The position numbers and the translations under genes were made by a program. This document shows positions 11,688 through 22,779 of a stretch of DNA of 64,000 nt, in pieces. The notes under the pieces were generated by a model, which saw only the letters and a list, made by a program, of their open reading frames with translations, did not search any database and was not told where the DNA came from. Positions within the stretch are counted from its first letter, which is position 1. Every line of letters starts with the position of its first letter. The DNA comes from Vitellaria paradoxa (taxonomy: Eukaryota > Streptophyta > Magnoliopsida > Ericales > Sapotaceae), in the NCBI GenBank assembly GCA_019916065.1, contig CM034234.1:16197520-16261519 (forward strand), given 5' to 3'.

Positions 11688-14618
11688 TCAAACTATTGAG
11701 AGATTATAGGAGTTGAAAAGCTGAAGCAAGGCTGCTTGATTTGCCGGATCAAGATTTTCAGTGATAACTTTGGGGTACGTCCCGGGGGAAAGAGAAGAAA
11801 GGTTTTTCAATGACGCCACCAAAAATTGCTTGGGGTCCCTCACATCCTTTAAAAGATCCTCCTCTTTTTTCACAGCATTGTATAGATGTACAGAAGTAGC
11901 ACCATAACCCACATTGTCCCCAAAATCTGGAACATCCGGTTCCTCTTCAACTCTGTCGTGCTCTGGCCGTGAAAGAAGGGTAACAATGCTATCCAGCATT
12001 TTCCCCCAAGGTCTAGAGAATGCAGGATCCAACAGGGCTTGAGATTCACATATAAGTCTGGTTGAAGCAACTGATGTCAACTTAAGCTCAATGGAACCTG
12101 TTATCAGCTTAAGATTAGGTATCCAAAATTCCTCCACGATCGCCAAAAACATATTGGGTTGGACAGCATTCATTGAATCAACAAGAGTCTGTGAACCATG
12201 TTTGATGACAAAAAGGGATGTGAATATCAGAAAAGACTTCACAAACTTCACTGTTCTGCTATTCCGGAGCCCCGTAAATAAAGAAGCCCAGATGTGGGGC
12301 ATCCAGGGTGCGATTACATCATACCCAAGGTTCTCAATAACCGTATTCAGCACATAAAATCCTTGCTCATCTGTGCTTGGAGATAAAACAAGCTTGTTGA
12401 ATATTCCCAATACCTGAGTCAACCTCCCACCCTGGTTAAGCTCATGGGGAGCCTTCTGAAGGAAGGCTTGAAGCAAGCGAACAAGAGCTGGAACATTTCC
12501 AGATTTTTTCCACGAATCAGGCAACAGAAGAATCTCAAAGATCTGCATGTAATGTTGTGGGATTGGTGGCAGCAACTCAACAAGCTGAGCTAGTAGCTGG
12601 AATGCATAAGGGAAAAATTCAGTGACATCCTTGGCCAAGATCAACTGGAGGCTGGGAAATAGGCTTGCTTCAAATGCAGAGATAAGAAAAGGGTCCTTCT
12701 CACAGGACCGTCTGACAAGAACAGCCACTGCCTCAAAGAGATAGTAATTAAAGCTGGGATTTTTCGGGTTCTCAGAGACTTTGTTGAGCACAGATGTCAG
12801 CCCAGCAATACAAGGAGAAGCAACATCACGAGAAATATCTGCCATTCCAAGAACCCTCATGATACACTTCATTACATATGGATTCTCCTCGGACTCTGGC
12901 ATCCCCAAGGCACCGAAAAGGTTGGTCATCAATACGGGCAAAAATGGGCTGATGTCTGATGAAATATATCTTGCTCTTCCCCCATCGTCCTTGACTAACA
13001 AGAGTTTCTCAATACAACTTGCAGCATAAGAATGAACCACATTTGACTCTGAACCAAGGAAACGCACCACGTCTGGAATCAATGCCAGTGCAATAGGTTT
13101 TGAGATCTGATTCCTAAACATAGTAAAGAATTTCAGAGCACCAGCCTTCAGCATTGGGAACCCATTTATATCTTGATTCTGCAACTCTGGGACAATAACT
13201 GATCTGAAAAAGCTCTCAACATCTACCAGATCAGCGGAGACTGAAGTACCACCTGCCGTTTTAGTTGCAAGGGAGACAACCAAATAAATGGCGCAGTCCT
13301 TGTGTTTCCAATTTGCTGCTGGATTTTCGGCGAACACCACCAAACTACTCTGTATCTGACTGGAAACCTGTTGAGTCACCTTCTCTTTGTAGTTGGTTGC
13401 AATTCCCTTCAAAAGCTCACAGGCGATCCTCCTCCTTGTATCAAGATCACTGCCTTCCATGTCCCTTCTAATGAACTCAACGTAATTCATTTTAAATAAT
13501 TCCTCATCCTCATCTCTCAACATCACATTCGGGATAACAATACTTTGACAAATTTGCTGTAAAATGTCATCCCTGGCAAACAAAGTGTGGTGAACACTTG
13601 TGCTGACCGTGGTTAAGAACTTGATTGCAGTCACAGTTAACTTATCACGACTAGAAGATGCAGACACAGAGACAAGAAGATTCCATACAGCTTCCACAAA
13701 CCCACCCAAGTAACCTTGAAACTCTTCTTCATTTTTCTCCATGTAAAGGCTTATATTCTCACAAACTGCAGCTCGCAGCTTATCAACAATCACAAGACCA
13801 TCACCACCACCATCTTCAAGCACGGGGTACTTCACAGTAAGATACTTTTGAAACTCAACCATCCATGCTGCCATATGATCCTCAAAAACTTCAGGCAATT
13901 CTTGAAAATTCAGGGAATAAAATATTCTGCAGCACAACCTCTGCGCCTCAACAAAAGGCCATAGTGTTGCAGCTTGCCCACCCAAACTCGCCACATTATC
14001 AATCAAACCCCCGGTTCGTTTAAAAATTTTCAACAGTGGCTCCGCAAAATTATCAAGACAGTACTTCAAATCAAGTAACAAGTCACTGGTCTTGTACTGA
14101 TACCGAAACTTCTTAAATATCGAATTCACAGTGCTGAGTATTCCATTGACAGTAGCGTAATCAGACGACTCACCAGCTTTCTCTAAGCTCGATTGGAGTT
14201 CTGGCAGCAGGGCTGGCCACAATTTTGGGAAATCATGCTTGCCAATCACTGCTAGGGCTTCACTCAGTTGGGATTGAATACGTGGGGCGGCCGAGAGCAT
14301 AAGGGGCACAATCAGGGCCTTGATCTGGTCCTTCTCGGAGTCCGGAATCTGCGGCAGGGCAGGGACATTGGGCTCAGAGGCAGGCACCGGCGACCACCGC
14401 GTGCGGAGGTGATTCTTGAAGTTGACAGCGGCGGCCTGGCGGATCGGCTCATCGACTGTGGGCTCCGCAACCAGGCGGAGGACGGCGAGGCAAAAGTTGG
14501 GGCGATCGGCGGCCTCCGCCAGGCTGGCCTCAGCACGATGGCGGGGCTCGGGGTAAGGAGAGAGAGTGTGGAGAAAGCATTGAGAGAGAAACTGTAGGGT
14601 TTCTTTGTTCCATTCCAT
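11688..14618 (-). CDS. CAS: Exportin-2 / CAS, importin-alpha re-exporter (copy 1)
   Basis: Karyopherin of the importin-beta superfamily. With RanGTP it carries importin-alpha out of the nucleus so that nuclear import can continue. One uninterrupted frame of 976 residues covers the usual family length; the Arabidopsis gene is also, to my knowledge, intronless. The N-terminus [16 protein letters not shown] is that of plant CAS. An importin-beta N-terminal domain follows (about residues 25-100, with [12 protein letters not shown]), then the Cse1 HEAT-repeat region (about 155-530), then the CAS C-terminal region (about 530-960). I chose the second in-frame Met at 14618 over 14627 because family members start MEWN. 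No stop or frameshift is visible. A second copy starts to the right of the window (stop at 62953). Two telo-box words lie upstream. Confidence 0.95.
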   Translation of the reverse strand: MEWNKETLQFLSQCFLHTLSPYPEPRHRAEASLAEAADRPNFCLAVLRLVAEPTVDEPIRQAAAVNFKNHLRTRWSPVPASEPNVPALPQIPDSEKDQIKALIVPLMLSAAPRIQSQLSEALAVIGKHDFPKLWPALLPELQSSLEKAGESSDYATVNGILSTVNSIFKKFRYQYKTSDLLLDLKYCLDNFAEPLLKIFKRTGGLIDNVASLGGQAATLWPFVEAQRLCCRIFYSLNFQELPEVFEDHMAAWMVEFQKYLTVKYPVLEDGGGDGLVIVDKLRAAVCENISLYMEKNEEEFQGYLGGFVEAVWNLLVSVSASSSRDKLTVTAIKFLTTVSTSVHHTLFARDDILQQICQSIVIPNVMLRDEDEELFKMNYVEFIRRDMEGSDLDTRRRIACELLKGIATNYKEKVTQQVSSQIQSSLVVFAENPAANWKHKDCAIYLVVSLATKTAGGTSVSADLVDVESFFRSVIVPELQNQDINGFPMLKAGALKFFTMFRNQISKPIALALIPDVVRFLGSESNVVHSYAASCIEKLLLVKDDGGRARYISSDISPFLPVLMTNLFGALGMPESEENPYVMKCIMRVLGMADISRDVASPCIAGLTSVLNKVSENPKNPSFNYYLFEAVAVLVRRSCEKDPFLISAFEASLFPSLQLILAKDVTEFFPYAFQLLAQLVELLPPIPQHYMQIFEILLLPDSWKKSGNVPALVRLLQAFLQKAPHELNQGGRLTQVLGIFNKLVLSPSTDEQGFYVLNTVIENLGYDVIAPWMPHIWASLFTGLRNSRTVKFVKSFLIFTSLFVIKHGSQTLVDSMNAVQPNMFLAIVEEFWIPNLKLITGSIELKLTSVASTRLICESQALLDPAFSRPWGKMLDSIVTLLSRPEHDRVEEEPDVPDFGDNVGYGATSVHLYNAVKKEEDLLKDVRDPKQFLVASLKNLSSLSPGTYPKVITENLDPANQAALLQLFNSYNLSIV

Positions 14619-14641
14619 AGTCTGCAAAGAAAATGTGGTCC

Positions 14642-14703
14642 TAGGGTTTCTGTGAGGATTGAATGTATAAACACTATATAATAATAATATATATCTAGGG
14701 TTT
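14642..14703 (-). promoter_or_regulatory. Telo-box pair and TATA-like region upstream of CAS
   Basis: On the CAS strand AAACCCTA (telo-box) occurs twice, at 14696-14703 and 14642-14649, and once more inside the start of the coding region (about 14595). Between the upstream two lies TATATAGTGTTTATA (about 14666-14680). Telo-boxes are known in promoters and 5' UTRs of plant growth and translation genes. The transcription start is not known, so the second box may be in the 5' UTR. Confidence 0.5.
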
Positions 14704-14741
14704 TGATTAATACGATATGTAAAACGATTGGCTTACGGTTG

Positions 14742-14768
<27 letters not shown>
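14742..14768. repeat. TA microsatellite with GA tract
   Basis: A run of about 13 TA units, followed at once by a GAGAGA-rich tract (to about 14803), about 120 bp upstream of the CAS start codon. Length variation here could change promoter spacing. Confidence 0.8.
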
Positions 14769-14772
<4 letters not shown>

Positions 14773-14803
14773 ACAGAGAGAGGGAGATAGAGAGAGAGAG
14801 AGC

Positions 14804-16507
14804 AAGACCTGACGTTGATTCAGCAGACTCGACGGCTAGCAGAACAGGAAAAGCGTGTTTTTTGAACTGGAGGAGAGGGATTCGAGGGTGAAATTTAAAG
14901 CCGGGCTAGACTATTGCCAGAACAGATGTGGCTGGTGCTAGTCCAAGTCTCGTCGCTCCATAAGTTACGATTGCTACCTACCAAAAAAAAAAAAAGTTAC
15001 ACGATTGCCCTGGCGATAGTTAAAATTTTGGCAAGAAACTAATCTTGCGACGGTTTCCACCATCGCTTGATCGACGAAAATGCGGAGTTATATTTTTTTA
15101 TTTTTGGCTAAAATAAAATTATTTTATTATTATTTGACAGAAAAAAAAATTTAACTTCTAAATTTTAATAAAAAAAATTTAGGAATACAAAATTTGTCAT
15201 TTCATTCAATAGTATTTCACCTCCCTCCTCTTGAGGAATTATTAATTAAAAATTTCCTAAATTTTTTTATTTTCACAAATATTAAATTTATAAGACTCAC
15301 GAATAATAAATCTAATCTTAAGTTCCACGTCTCCAAATAAACACAGTCATATAATTCTTTTTATGACTTGCTTGTTAATAGTTGAATTCAGTTTATTCAT
15401 TTTAACTTTTTTGTTTATTTTTAATTAAAATTTATTTTTTGGTTCAATAGCTTTTAAATATGTTATTTATATTTATATTTATCAAAAATAAAAAATTCAC
15501 GTACCAAAAAAAAAAAATTACTTTTCTAAAAGTTTGAGAATTTTTTTTACTTTGAAATAATACAGACAAGTTCATGAATAATATAGCAAATTCACAAATC
15601 AATCCATCACAAAAGTTGCTCCTCTTCCTTTTTGAGATTGTCATCCTCTTCCTCCTTTTTCAGCCCACAAGCCTCCGTTTCTTTCAATGTACTTTTCCTT
15701 GTTTTGCTCTGCACTCTGCAAGTTTCCAAGAGATGGTGTTAAGAGTTGAAGGAAAATATATAATTGCAGTTGCAGATCAAACCCATTAAGAGAAACAATT
15801 AAGCGAACCTCTTAATAGGGCCTTTTCAGTTTTTTCTGTCATTTCTTCCATTCCTCAAGTGATTTTTGCAACCAGCTAAATGGAGGGCATAAGGGGGAGA
15901 CAGAAAATTTTACTGAATTAACTTTTTCTTTCTTGTTCTCGTTCTCTGCTTCATGTTTGAACTGGAGATACTGAAGCAACTCCATGACTATTCTCTGTTT
16001 CTGCTCTTCCTTCAACAGCTTCATCGCCTCAATCTCATGCTCATCGTTCCCAACAACCTTCGATTAAGCTTCCTTATCATGTTGATACTTTCCCGCATAA
16101 GGCTGATTTGCTTTTGCTCTCACAACTTTTGATTTTGCTCCCAAAACATCCGGGAGGTCCTAAAATTTAGCATCTGGTTGTTTTCTAACCTAAAAACATG
16201 AAATCCAACAGGCACTCGGTGATTCAATAGTAAATGAAGATTAAAAATTTAAACAAATCAAAGAAGATCGAATCATTTGTTTAGCACAAACTCTTCCCGC
16301 CCCCACCTCTTTTTTTTTTGGTGAATAAAAAAAAAATTTATTAAAGCAAAGCCCAAAAAAGGCATTAAGGAGATGCCTATAACAACCAAGACAGCCCTCC
16401 ACGCACAGAATTTCTTCTCTAAATCAACAAATAGCCATATGCCAAGCTTTCCTGTACTACTTCCTCAATTTGGGTCCCACCAAGCGGCAAACAAGCCCTG
16501 AATGTTG
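14804..16507. other. Spacer upstream of CAS
   Basis: Mostly AT-rich with no clear gene. A lysine/glutamate-rich frame at 15839-16024 (minus) continues upstream through one stop to about 16165. It reads as a charged helix (EHEIEAMKLLKEEQKQR) and could be a piece of an unknown gene; I do not recognise it. The stretch near 16310-16370 (T-run then ATTTATTAAAGCAAAGCC) resembles the 3' tail of a minus-strand LINE. Confidence 0.4.
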
Positions 16508-16517
16508 CTCAAGAAAA
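16508..16517. repeat. Left target-site duplication of the MULE
   Basis: CTCAAGAAAA, identical to 24934-24943. Ten bp lies within the usual 9-11 bp for Mutator-like elements and fixes the left boundary. Confidence 0.88.
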
Positions 16518-16610
16518 GAGTTTTATTTTTTTCTGCCGTTAATTGGTAAAAATATATGCCATCGACTGTCGTGAAAAAAATATTTGTATATGTACTGTTA
16601 GTGAAAACGC
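16518..16610 (+). repeat. MULE left terminal inverted repeat
   Basis: Pairs with the reverse complement of 24839-24933. Shared blocks include TTTTTT, CGGTTAATT / CCGTTAATT, AAATATATG, CTGTTAGTGAAAACGC / TCGTTAGTAAAAGCGG. Identity is roughly 70% by hand, so the element is old. Confidence 0.8.
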
Positions 16611-16835
16611 TCTCTTTTGGAAAAGTGTTTTGTGAATCTACTAAAGGCGTCCTTTCAAAGGACGTTTTCAAATTTAACATTCAACTGAAAGCGCCTTTTC
16701 ATATGGCGTTTTCTATTGTTTTGTTACTCCTCCATTTTTTTTGTTTTTTACTTTATGCCCGTGATATCATCCAATTGAAGGCGCCATTTGAAAGAGTGTT
16801 TTCTAAAAACGCTATATGAAATAGCGTTTTTAATT
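16600..16835. repeat. Subterminal palindromes, MULE left end
   Basis: Four or five short imperfect palindromes of the form AAACGC-N-GCGTTTT or AAGGCGC-N-GCGTTTT. The clearest is at about 16805-16833, where AAAAACGCTAT is followed after 5 bp by ATAGCGTTTTT. Similar units sit at the right end (24725-24845). Such arrays may be transposase-binding sites; that role is inferred. Confidence 0.65.
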
Positions 16836-17214
16836 GTGCCACCTTCCCTCCTCTATTTTGTTTCTCCTCTATACCCCCTGTTAACCTGCCAAGTTGCTCA
16901 AGTAAAACACTAACATTTACTCAATATTGCTAAAACTTAATAAACTTAAAAACAATAATAACTTATAAATAATATCCTAAAATATATAATCAGTATAACA
17001 AAATATATAAGGTAAAAGTAAACTAACTTTTAAATGATATCACAAAATCTATAAACTAAAACTAAATTAAAGTTTAAATGAGAGAAATAATATGTAAGAA
17101 AAATAAGATTGCAAGATTAATAAATAAAGTTATGAAGAATATATACACGAACTTTTAAATTGTGTATACCTAATAGAATATTACATTGTAGCATTACAAC
17201 AATGAATCTATAAA

Positions 17215-19679
17215 AGTCGGGGTAAATGATGACTACTCCCACAAGAAGGGTGCCTCCTATTACGAGGGGGTTCTTCCGCCTCTCCTGCACCTGTGGCTGA
17301 GTCTGTGGTGCTGTAGGCTGTACCTGAGGTGGTGGGTCCTGAGGGAGCTCTAAATGGGCTGGAGCCTAACTAGGGTCGAAAGGAGCTTTAGGCCTCTTTC
17401 GGGTATACTGTATTGGAGGAAGAGGTGCTGTGATATCATCTGATGGCAATGCTATGCTGGTGGTGGGAACTGGTGGCGTAGGCTGCGCCGGTGGTGACGG
17501 TGTGACATCCACATCATCCATGACTATAGTGTAGTCATCAATGCTCTCCAATGGATGATGTAGGTTAGTAATAGGTGATGGTGGCCTGCCAGATACAGAT
17601 TGTGGCGCTCCTGGAGAACTGTAGGGTCTGGATTCTACAGAAGTAGAGGGCATAGCTCCTGCATAACTGGATAGTCCCGTTGCAGTAGATGATGATGGTC
17701 TGCCATCAGGGGGAGATGATGAGGTCGTAGTGCCTCCAGACTCGGTCAATCGATACTCCTTATCTATGGCTGCAATGGTCCTCCTCCCGATGCTCCTCAT
17801 CGTCTCAGCCAATCGACGAACCTCCTCCCAATCTCTACAAGGAAGGATATCTATCGCTATCTGAGTAGCCCTCACAGCGGTGTCCACATGTAAGTGTGCG
17901 AACAATGATTAACAAGTCATAAATTACATTTTATTGAAAAACAAAAATAGCAATTAATTAGTCAATGATTAACGAGTTACTCACCAATATAGTCTTCGTA
18001 GCTGCAACAGGCTGAGATCCGATCAGAGGCACAGCTCGCAGAGGTCCAATCGGTGTCCTGGTGATCGTCCGATACCATCTCATATATGGATCATCTAGTG
18101 GCATCCGGCCTATAAATGGGTCAGCTATGACCACTCTATTAAGTCGATCCTCCCACGCAGTGATATGCTCTTGATAGTGGACATCCCAGCGAGTCCCCCC
18201 GCGACCTCGGCGATCAAGTGCATGCAATGCAAGGCTGGTGTCGCATGTGGCTGGCTCCTCCTGAATAATCCAAAACTGCCGCATGACGCGATCTGGGAAG
18301 TACATCTCGACCACATCATAACATATAAGGGACACTTTGGCCCGCCAAATCGCCTGGTCACGTGGTAGAATGGGAAGATCCGCTGGATATGACTGCCACG
18401 CCATCTGTGCCTCACTCATGATATCCAACTGATCTCTGTAGCCTCTGAGAGTACGAAAACTAGTCATCGTAAGTGGCGCTAGCCACCTACAGTTAAAAGA
18501 GGTAGTATTAGTTGAAGCAATGAGTATGTTAGGAAAACTAAAATAAAGTTCAATTAACAACTGTAATAAATAAGTTATTGCTATTCATACCTATAGCCAT
18601 ATGGGTCGGCTGGTAGTGGTGGGGGGTCGGGATGTGCGTCCGCAGCATGGGCTGGGTCAGGGGCTACTACCCCCTCTGTAGGTGCGACGTTATGTATGGG
18701 TGCATCCTGATCCGGAGGATCCATAGGTGCTGCAATCGGCTCTGACTGGCGGATCAGTGGTCGTACAAAGGATAACCGCTCTCATGCCTAAATCTGTAGT
18801 GTGACTAGCGGCCCTGAGATCTCCTTAGCGCCTGGCTGCGCCGCCCTACACATCTCCCTATACAACCAAGCAAGTGCTGCGGACCCCCAGCTATATCGCT
18901 CAACGTGCTTTAGATGCTCCAATATCGGTAAGTACATGAGCTTGACCATGTTTCCGGACTTGTCTGCCAGCAAGCCACCCCCGATCAACAACAACAAGGT
19001 GGCCCTTGCATGCTGCCGCACAACCTCGTCCTTTCCGGCAATCGTGTAAAATATCAAGTCAACCAAGTGATCTGTAACTGTGCTCCATGGATAGCAGCTG
19101 CAGAAGGGGCAATGCCTAGTAACCTCTCCACAATGGCTATCCACTCTGCCACACTGTGCTCCTCGTCCATGCCAGTCACGGCAAATCCATCAACTGGTTG
19201 GCCTGTGATCACACTGACATCCTCAAGTGTGACTGTGCACCCGCAACGCAAGTGAAATGTATACGTCTCAAGCCTCCATCGCTCAACTAGGGCTGTGATG
19301 AGGGCGTGGTACAACTGAATGGAGCCCATCCTATAGAATCCATACACCCTTGCTCTCACCAAGTATTCGACCACCCTGCCATCTCTGGGTATACGAGTAA
19401 AATCACACATCAACTGCTTACTATTCCTGACTTTAAGGACTGTCTCCTTCTGCAACGAGGAAATTAAAGGCATTAGTAAAAATATGACATACGATAATTT
19501 AAATAATATTACATTGAGGAGATGTGCTTTATTATATAAATATTATAAACTTGTAGTTGGAATCTACATTATAAACTTACCCCAGCAGCCTATATCTGTG
19601 AAGATCTATGCGACTCCTGACGGTGCAACACTGATGGGTCATCAGGTCCGGGTGAAAGAAAATCTGCTCGTGCATCCAT
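17215..19679 (-). pseudogene. Plant mobile domain (PMD, MAIN-like) gene inside the MULE
   Basis: Exon 1 (19581-19679) starts MDARADFLSPGPDDPSVL and ends at a GTAAGT donor. Exon 2 (from 19449, after a TTGCAG acceptor) carries the PMD core, with ALITALVERWR and YTFHLRCGCTVTLEDV, then LLLLIGGGLLADKSGN and SWGSAALAWLYREM. It runs to a donor near 18591. Exon 3 (about 18491-17982) holds GYRDQLD and PDRVMRQF. The last exon (from about 17905) encodes a proline/serine-rich tail. Lesions: a TAG where the family has Trp in exon 1, a TGA and a frameshift near 19060-19030, and the WAWER-like motif near 18783-18791 changed to stop-Ala-stop-Glu-Arg. PMD proteins such as MAIN act in gene silencing and meristem upkeep; this copy cannot encode one. 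Confidence 0.88.
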
Positions 19680-21428
19680 AACTGCTCTACAACTACCTGT
19701 ATATACGACAGTAATAGATTAGAACGAAACATTAAATGTCTGATAAAATGCTCAAACTACTGATCACTTGCTAAAAAAACGTTAATGTCAACCGAATACG
19801 AACACATAAGAAATTGTCATTCGAATTATTCAACAAATATTGTTCTAACATGCAAGTAAAGCAAATGTCAACTTCATTACAACTAAATAAATAAAGTTTC
19901 AGTGACATTGCGTTCACTTTAGTCATTACATAATCTTGACATATCGAGGATAATTGCTTGTCGTTGCTCAATTATCTCACTCTTAAATACAAAATTCAGA
20001 TTTAAGAAGGTTGAATAAAGAAAATTGAGACAAACTTCCCCCAAGTGCAAGGTGTGATTGTAGCACAAAATACTGGTGATTACTAGGTCATTTCCACAGG
20101 GACCTAAGGAGCAAATGAATGGTTGAATCTAATGGATTTTATTAGCAAAACAAAGGCTCACAAAAATGTAAAATAGAAATGAAAATCTGATTTGGAAATG
20201 TTTGTGGTTTTGAAAATGAGTTTTGAAATAAAAATTAAATTTACTTGGAAACTGATATTTAAAAAGATGGGCAAGGCAATTTCAATGCCTCTCCAAATCA
20301 ATCTCAAAATGCCATTAGTGTATCAATCATCAATCTTATTTGTTCCAATTTTTAAGAAATTAATTTCAATTAAAACAAGCCATGGATCAAACACATGATG
20401 TGCATAATCTATTTTAAGAACAATAGAGATTCTAAGTCTAGCAACTCTCATACAAATTTGTAATGAAAGTTTTAAGTTAAGTAACCCCTATGAGCCCATT
20501 GATAGAATATGTAAATCAATGCCAATCGGACCTTGAATCAATGATGTCTAAAGCAATTAGATACAAACAGAATTTGTGATCAAAGAACTCAGAATAAACC
20601 CATGAAGATCAACATCTTGAGAATCATTGGAAAGGACATTGTCCTTGCCTTGGCCCAAGAAGAACTCGACCGGTCATTTTCAGGAAATTAGAAACAAAAA
20701 TAGAAAGATGAAATTGAGACATTGAAATTTGAAATTGCAATTGAGTTGAAATCTAATTACAGCAGTTGAAATTGGAAAAATGAAATTCAAGACCCAAAAC
20801 CTAAGCTACAGCAATAACAATGATGAGAAAAACAAAGCTCTCCTTCTCTACTTAAAAGAAAACTCTCAGACCTCTCCAGCTCCCTTTGTTTCTATATCTT
20901 CCTCTCTATAACCTCTTCTCGTGTGTATGCGCGTGGGATCTGTTACTGGGATATTACGCGTCATTTGAATGCTGCAACATTGTATTCGAATACAACATTC
21001 TCTCCAGCACTCAATGCACTCTCTAAAAGCATTCGAATGGGTCAGATCCATCATCCGAATACAATTTCCTGCTTCAAAAATCTCAGAGCTGATGATTTTA
21101 ATCCCCTGGTATTGATCTTAAGAAAAATTCTGAATCTCCCAAAAAGGTTTAAATCAGCTGATGTGTTGTGTTCAAGCTCATCCAATCTTTCACTTCTTCA
21201 TTACTTTTCCTTTGCAACTTTAGTGAGCTCAATTTACCTTCCATGTGATGAAAACTCAACATATGCTCTATTTGAGTGAGAGAGATAAAATCTGTATAAG
21301 ACAAGAGTTTTATATCATTTATATGCCATAAAAAAGGTGTAAATCAACTAGTCAATATGCGACAATAGGGGTCCAATCAATAATACATCATTATATTCTC
21401 AAAAACAAAACATCATGTACTATCATGA
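19680..21428. other. Non-coding spacer between PMD and MURA inside the MULE
   Basis: No convincing frame. The part from about 20030 (CAAGTGCAAGGTGTGATTGTAGC...TTTCCACAGGGACCTAAGGAG) resembles untranslated ends of plant retroelements I have seen but cannot name, so an old nested insertion is possible. The remainder is AT-rich. Confidence 0.4.
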
Positions 21429-22779
21429 CTACCTCGGAAGTTTGCTCAAGCACTTCCTCTTGTTATGACCCTCCTTACGACAAATTCCACATCGTACTTT
21501 CGATGCGCTTTCACTTCTATCCATATCTGTTCGGATGCAGGTTGACATTGGCCTGTCTTTTTTCCGCTTCAAACGTTGATTTAGGATAAACACCGGACCA
21601 CTTGGTGTTTCCCAATACTTTGGATCATGCAAAGGCTTGAAGCGAGGAGTGTAGGTGTTGACATAAGTATCGATGGAGTATTCTTCTGCTATCATCCCCA
21701 TCCAATCGTAGTGTCGCTCCTCACAGACGGCAATTACATGTGAGCATGGAATCCTAAGATGATTCCATTTACTGCATGTGCAAGTTTCCTCTTTCAGGTT
21801 CACAACTTGGACATTGCCTCCTCCACTAACATGGTGACCTGTGGTTATCTCATACACATCGTCAACTTGGTTGAAACACACAATACGATGTGTACGAGCA
21901 CGGATTTAGAACTTCTCAACTACCTCTCGGACATTAGGGGAAAGTCGAACTCCACTCCCCTGGTAAGCAACTCCCACTACATTTCTATCACTGAAATATG
22001 TCAATACCTTGTAGAAAGTAAACTGAGCACAAGCTGCAATTGGCAAAGACCTCGCATCCCGCATTACATTGTTGAAGCACTCGGAGATATTGGTGGTTTT
22101 GTTTCCATATTTGTGGCCCCCATCGTGAGACATAGTCCACTTCTCCCTGGAGATCTCATCGAGGTACTTCCACGCATCTGGGTTTAATTTTCTGATCGTT
22201 TCCATTATAGCCTCAAACTTACGAAGTTGAGGGGTTTTCGCCGCATTTGACATCAACTTAATAAGTTGGACTCCGCCGAAGTTCTTCTTAAAGTTTGCCT
22301 CCACATGCCATAGACAAAACCGATGAGTAACATTAGGCGATGCCCAACCTGAACTAGGTGTATTGACTGCAGAAACAAGTCCAGGATGCCGATCTGAAAT
22401 AAGGCATAAGCCTCGTCTGTTTGGCACTACATGGACCCTCAAGTTACGGAGAAACCAGAACCAACTGTCAAATGACTCCTCATCCACCACAGCAAAGGCA
22501 AGTGGGAAAATTTGCAGGTTCACATCAATACTCATAGCAATCAGAAGTTTACCCTTGTACTTGCCGTATAAGTGCATGCCATTAATACGGGTAAGAACAT
22601 ATGATTTTAATATTAACCCGGCCTTGTTGCACGCCTAACACGGAACACAACTTCGTGACTGACTCCTCGTAGCTTACACTCGGAAGTACCCGAATGCATC
22701 GCTCGTAGTCACGATCGTATGATAATCCTTCGGACGTTGATACAATACTTCCCCCCAGTAACAAAAAAGTGACACGCAA
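21429..22779 (-). pseudogene. mudrA-like: MULE transposase (MURA), internally deleted
   Basis: The N-terminal piece (22779-22582) is a MuDR-type domain (GSIVSTSEGLSYDRDYERCI, then VNIKIICSYPY). It joins directly to the MULE catalytic domain (22577-21906: MHLYGKYKGKLLIA, PLAFAVVDEESFDSW, LISDRHPGL, HRFCLWHVEANF, NISECFNN), so a middle part of perhaps 200-300 residues is missing. Just before MHLYG the family reads IDG with the first catalytic Asp; here the codons give RINGMHLYG, Asp replaced by Asn. An in-frame TAA at 21906 separates the C-terminal part (21881-21429), which holds a SWIM finger (CTCSKWNHLRIPCSH) and a CCHC knuckle (CGICRKEGHNKRKC). Expected action in intact elements is cut-and-paste transposition in the nucleus. 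This copy is dead. Confidence 0.92.

Noticed and set aside
14268..14597. 109-residue plus-strand frame
   Set aside because: Shadow of the GC-rich start of CAS on the opposite strand.
14703..14891. Frame with poly-Tyr-Ile and Arg-Glu repeats
   Set aside because: Translation of the TA and GA microsatellites.
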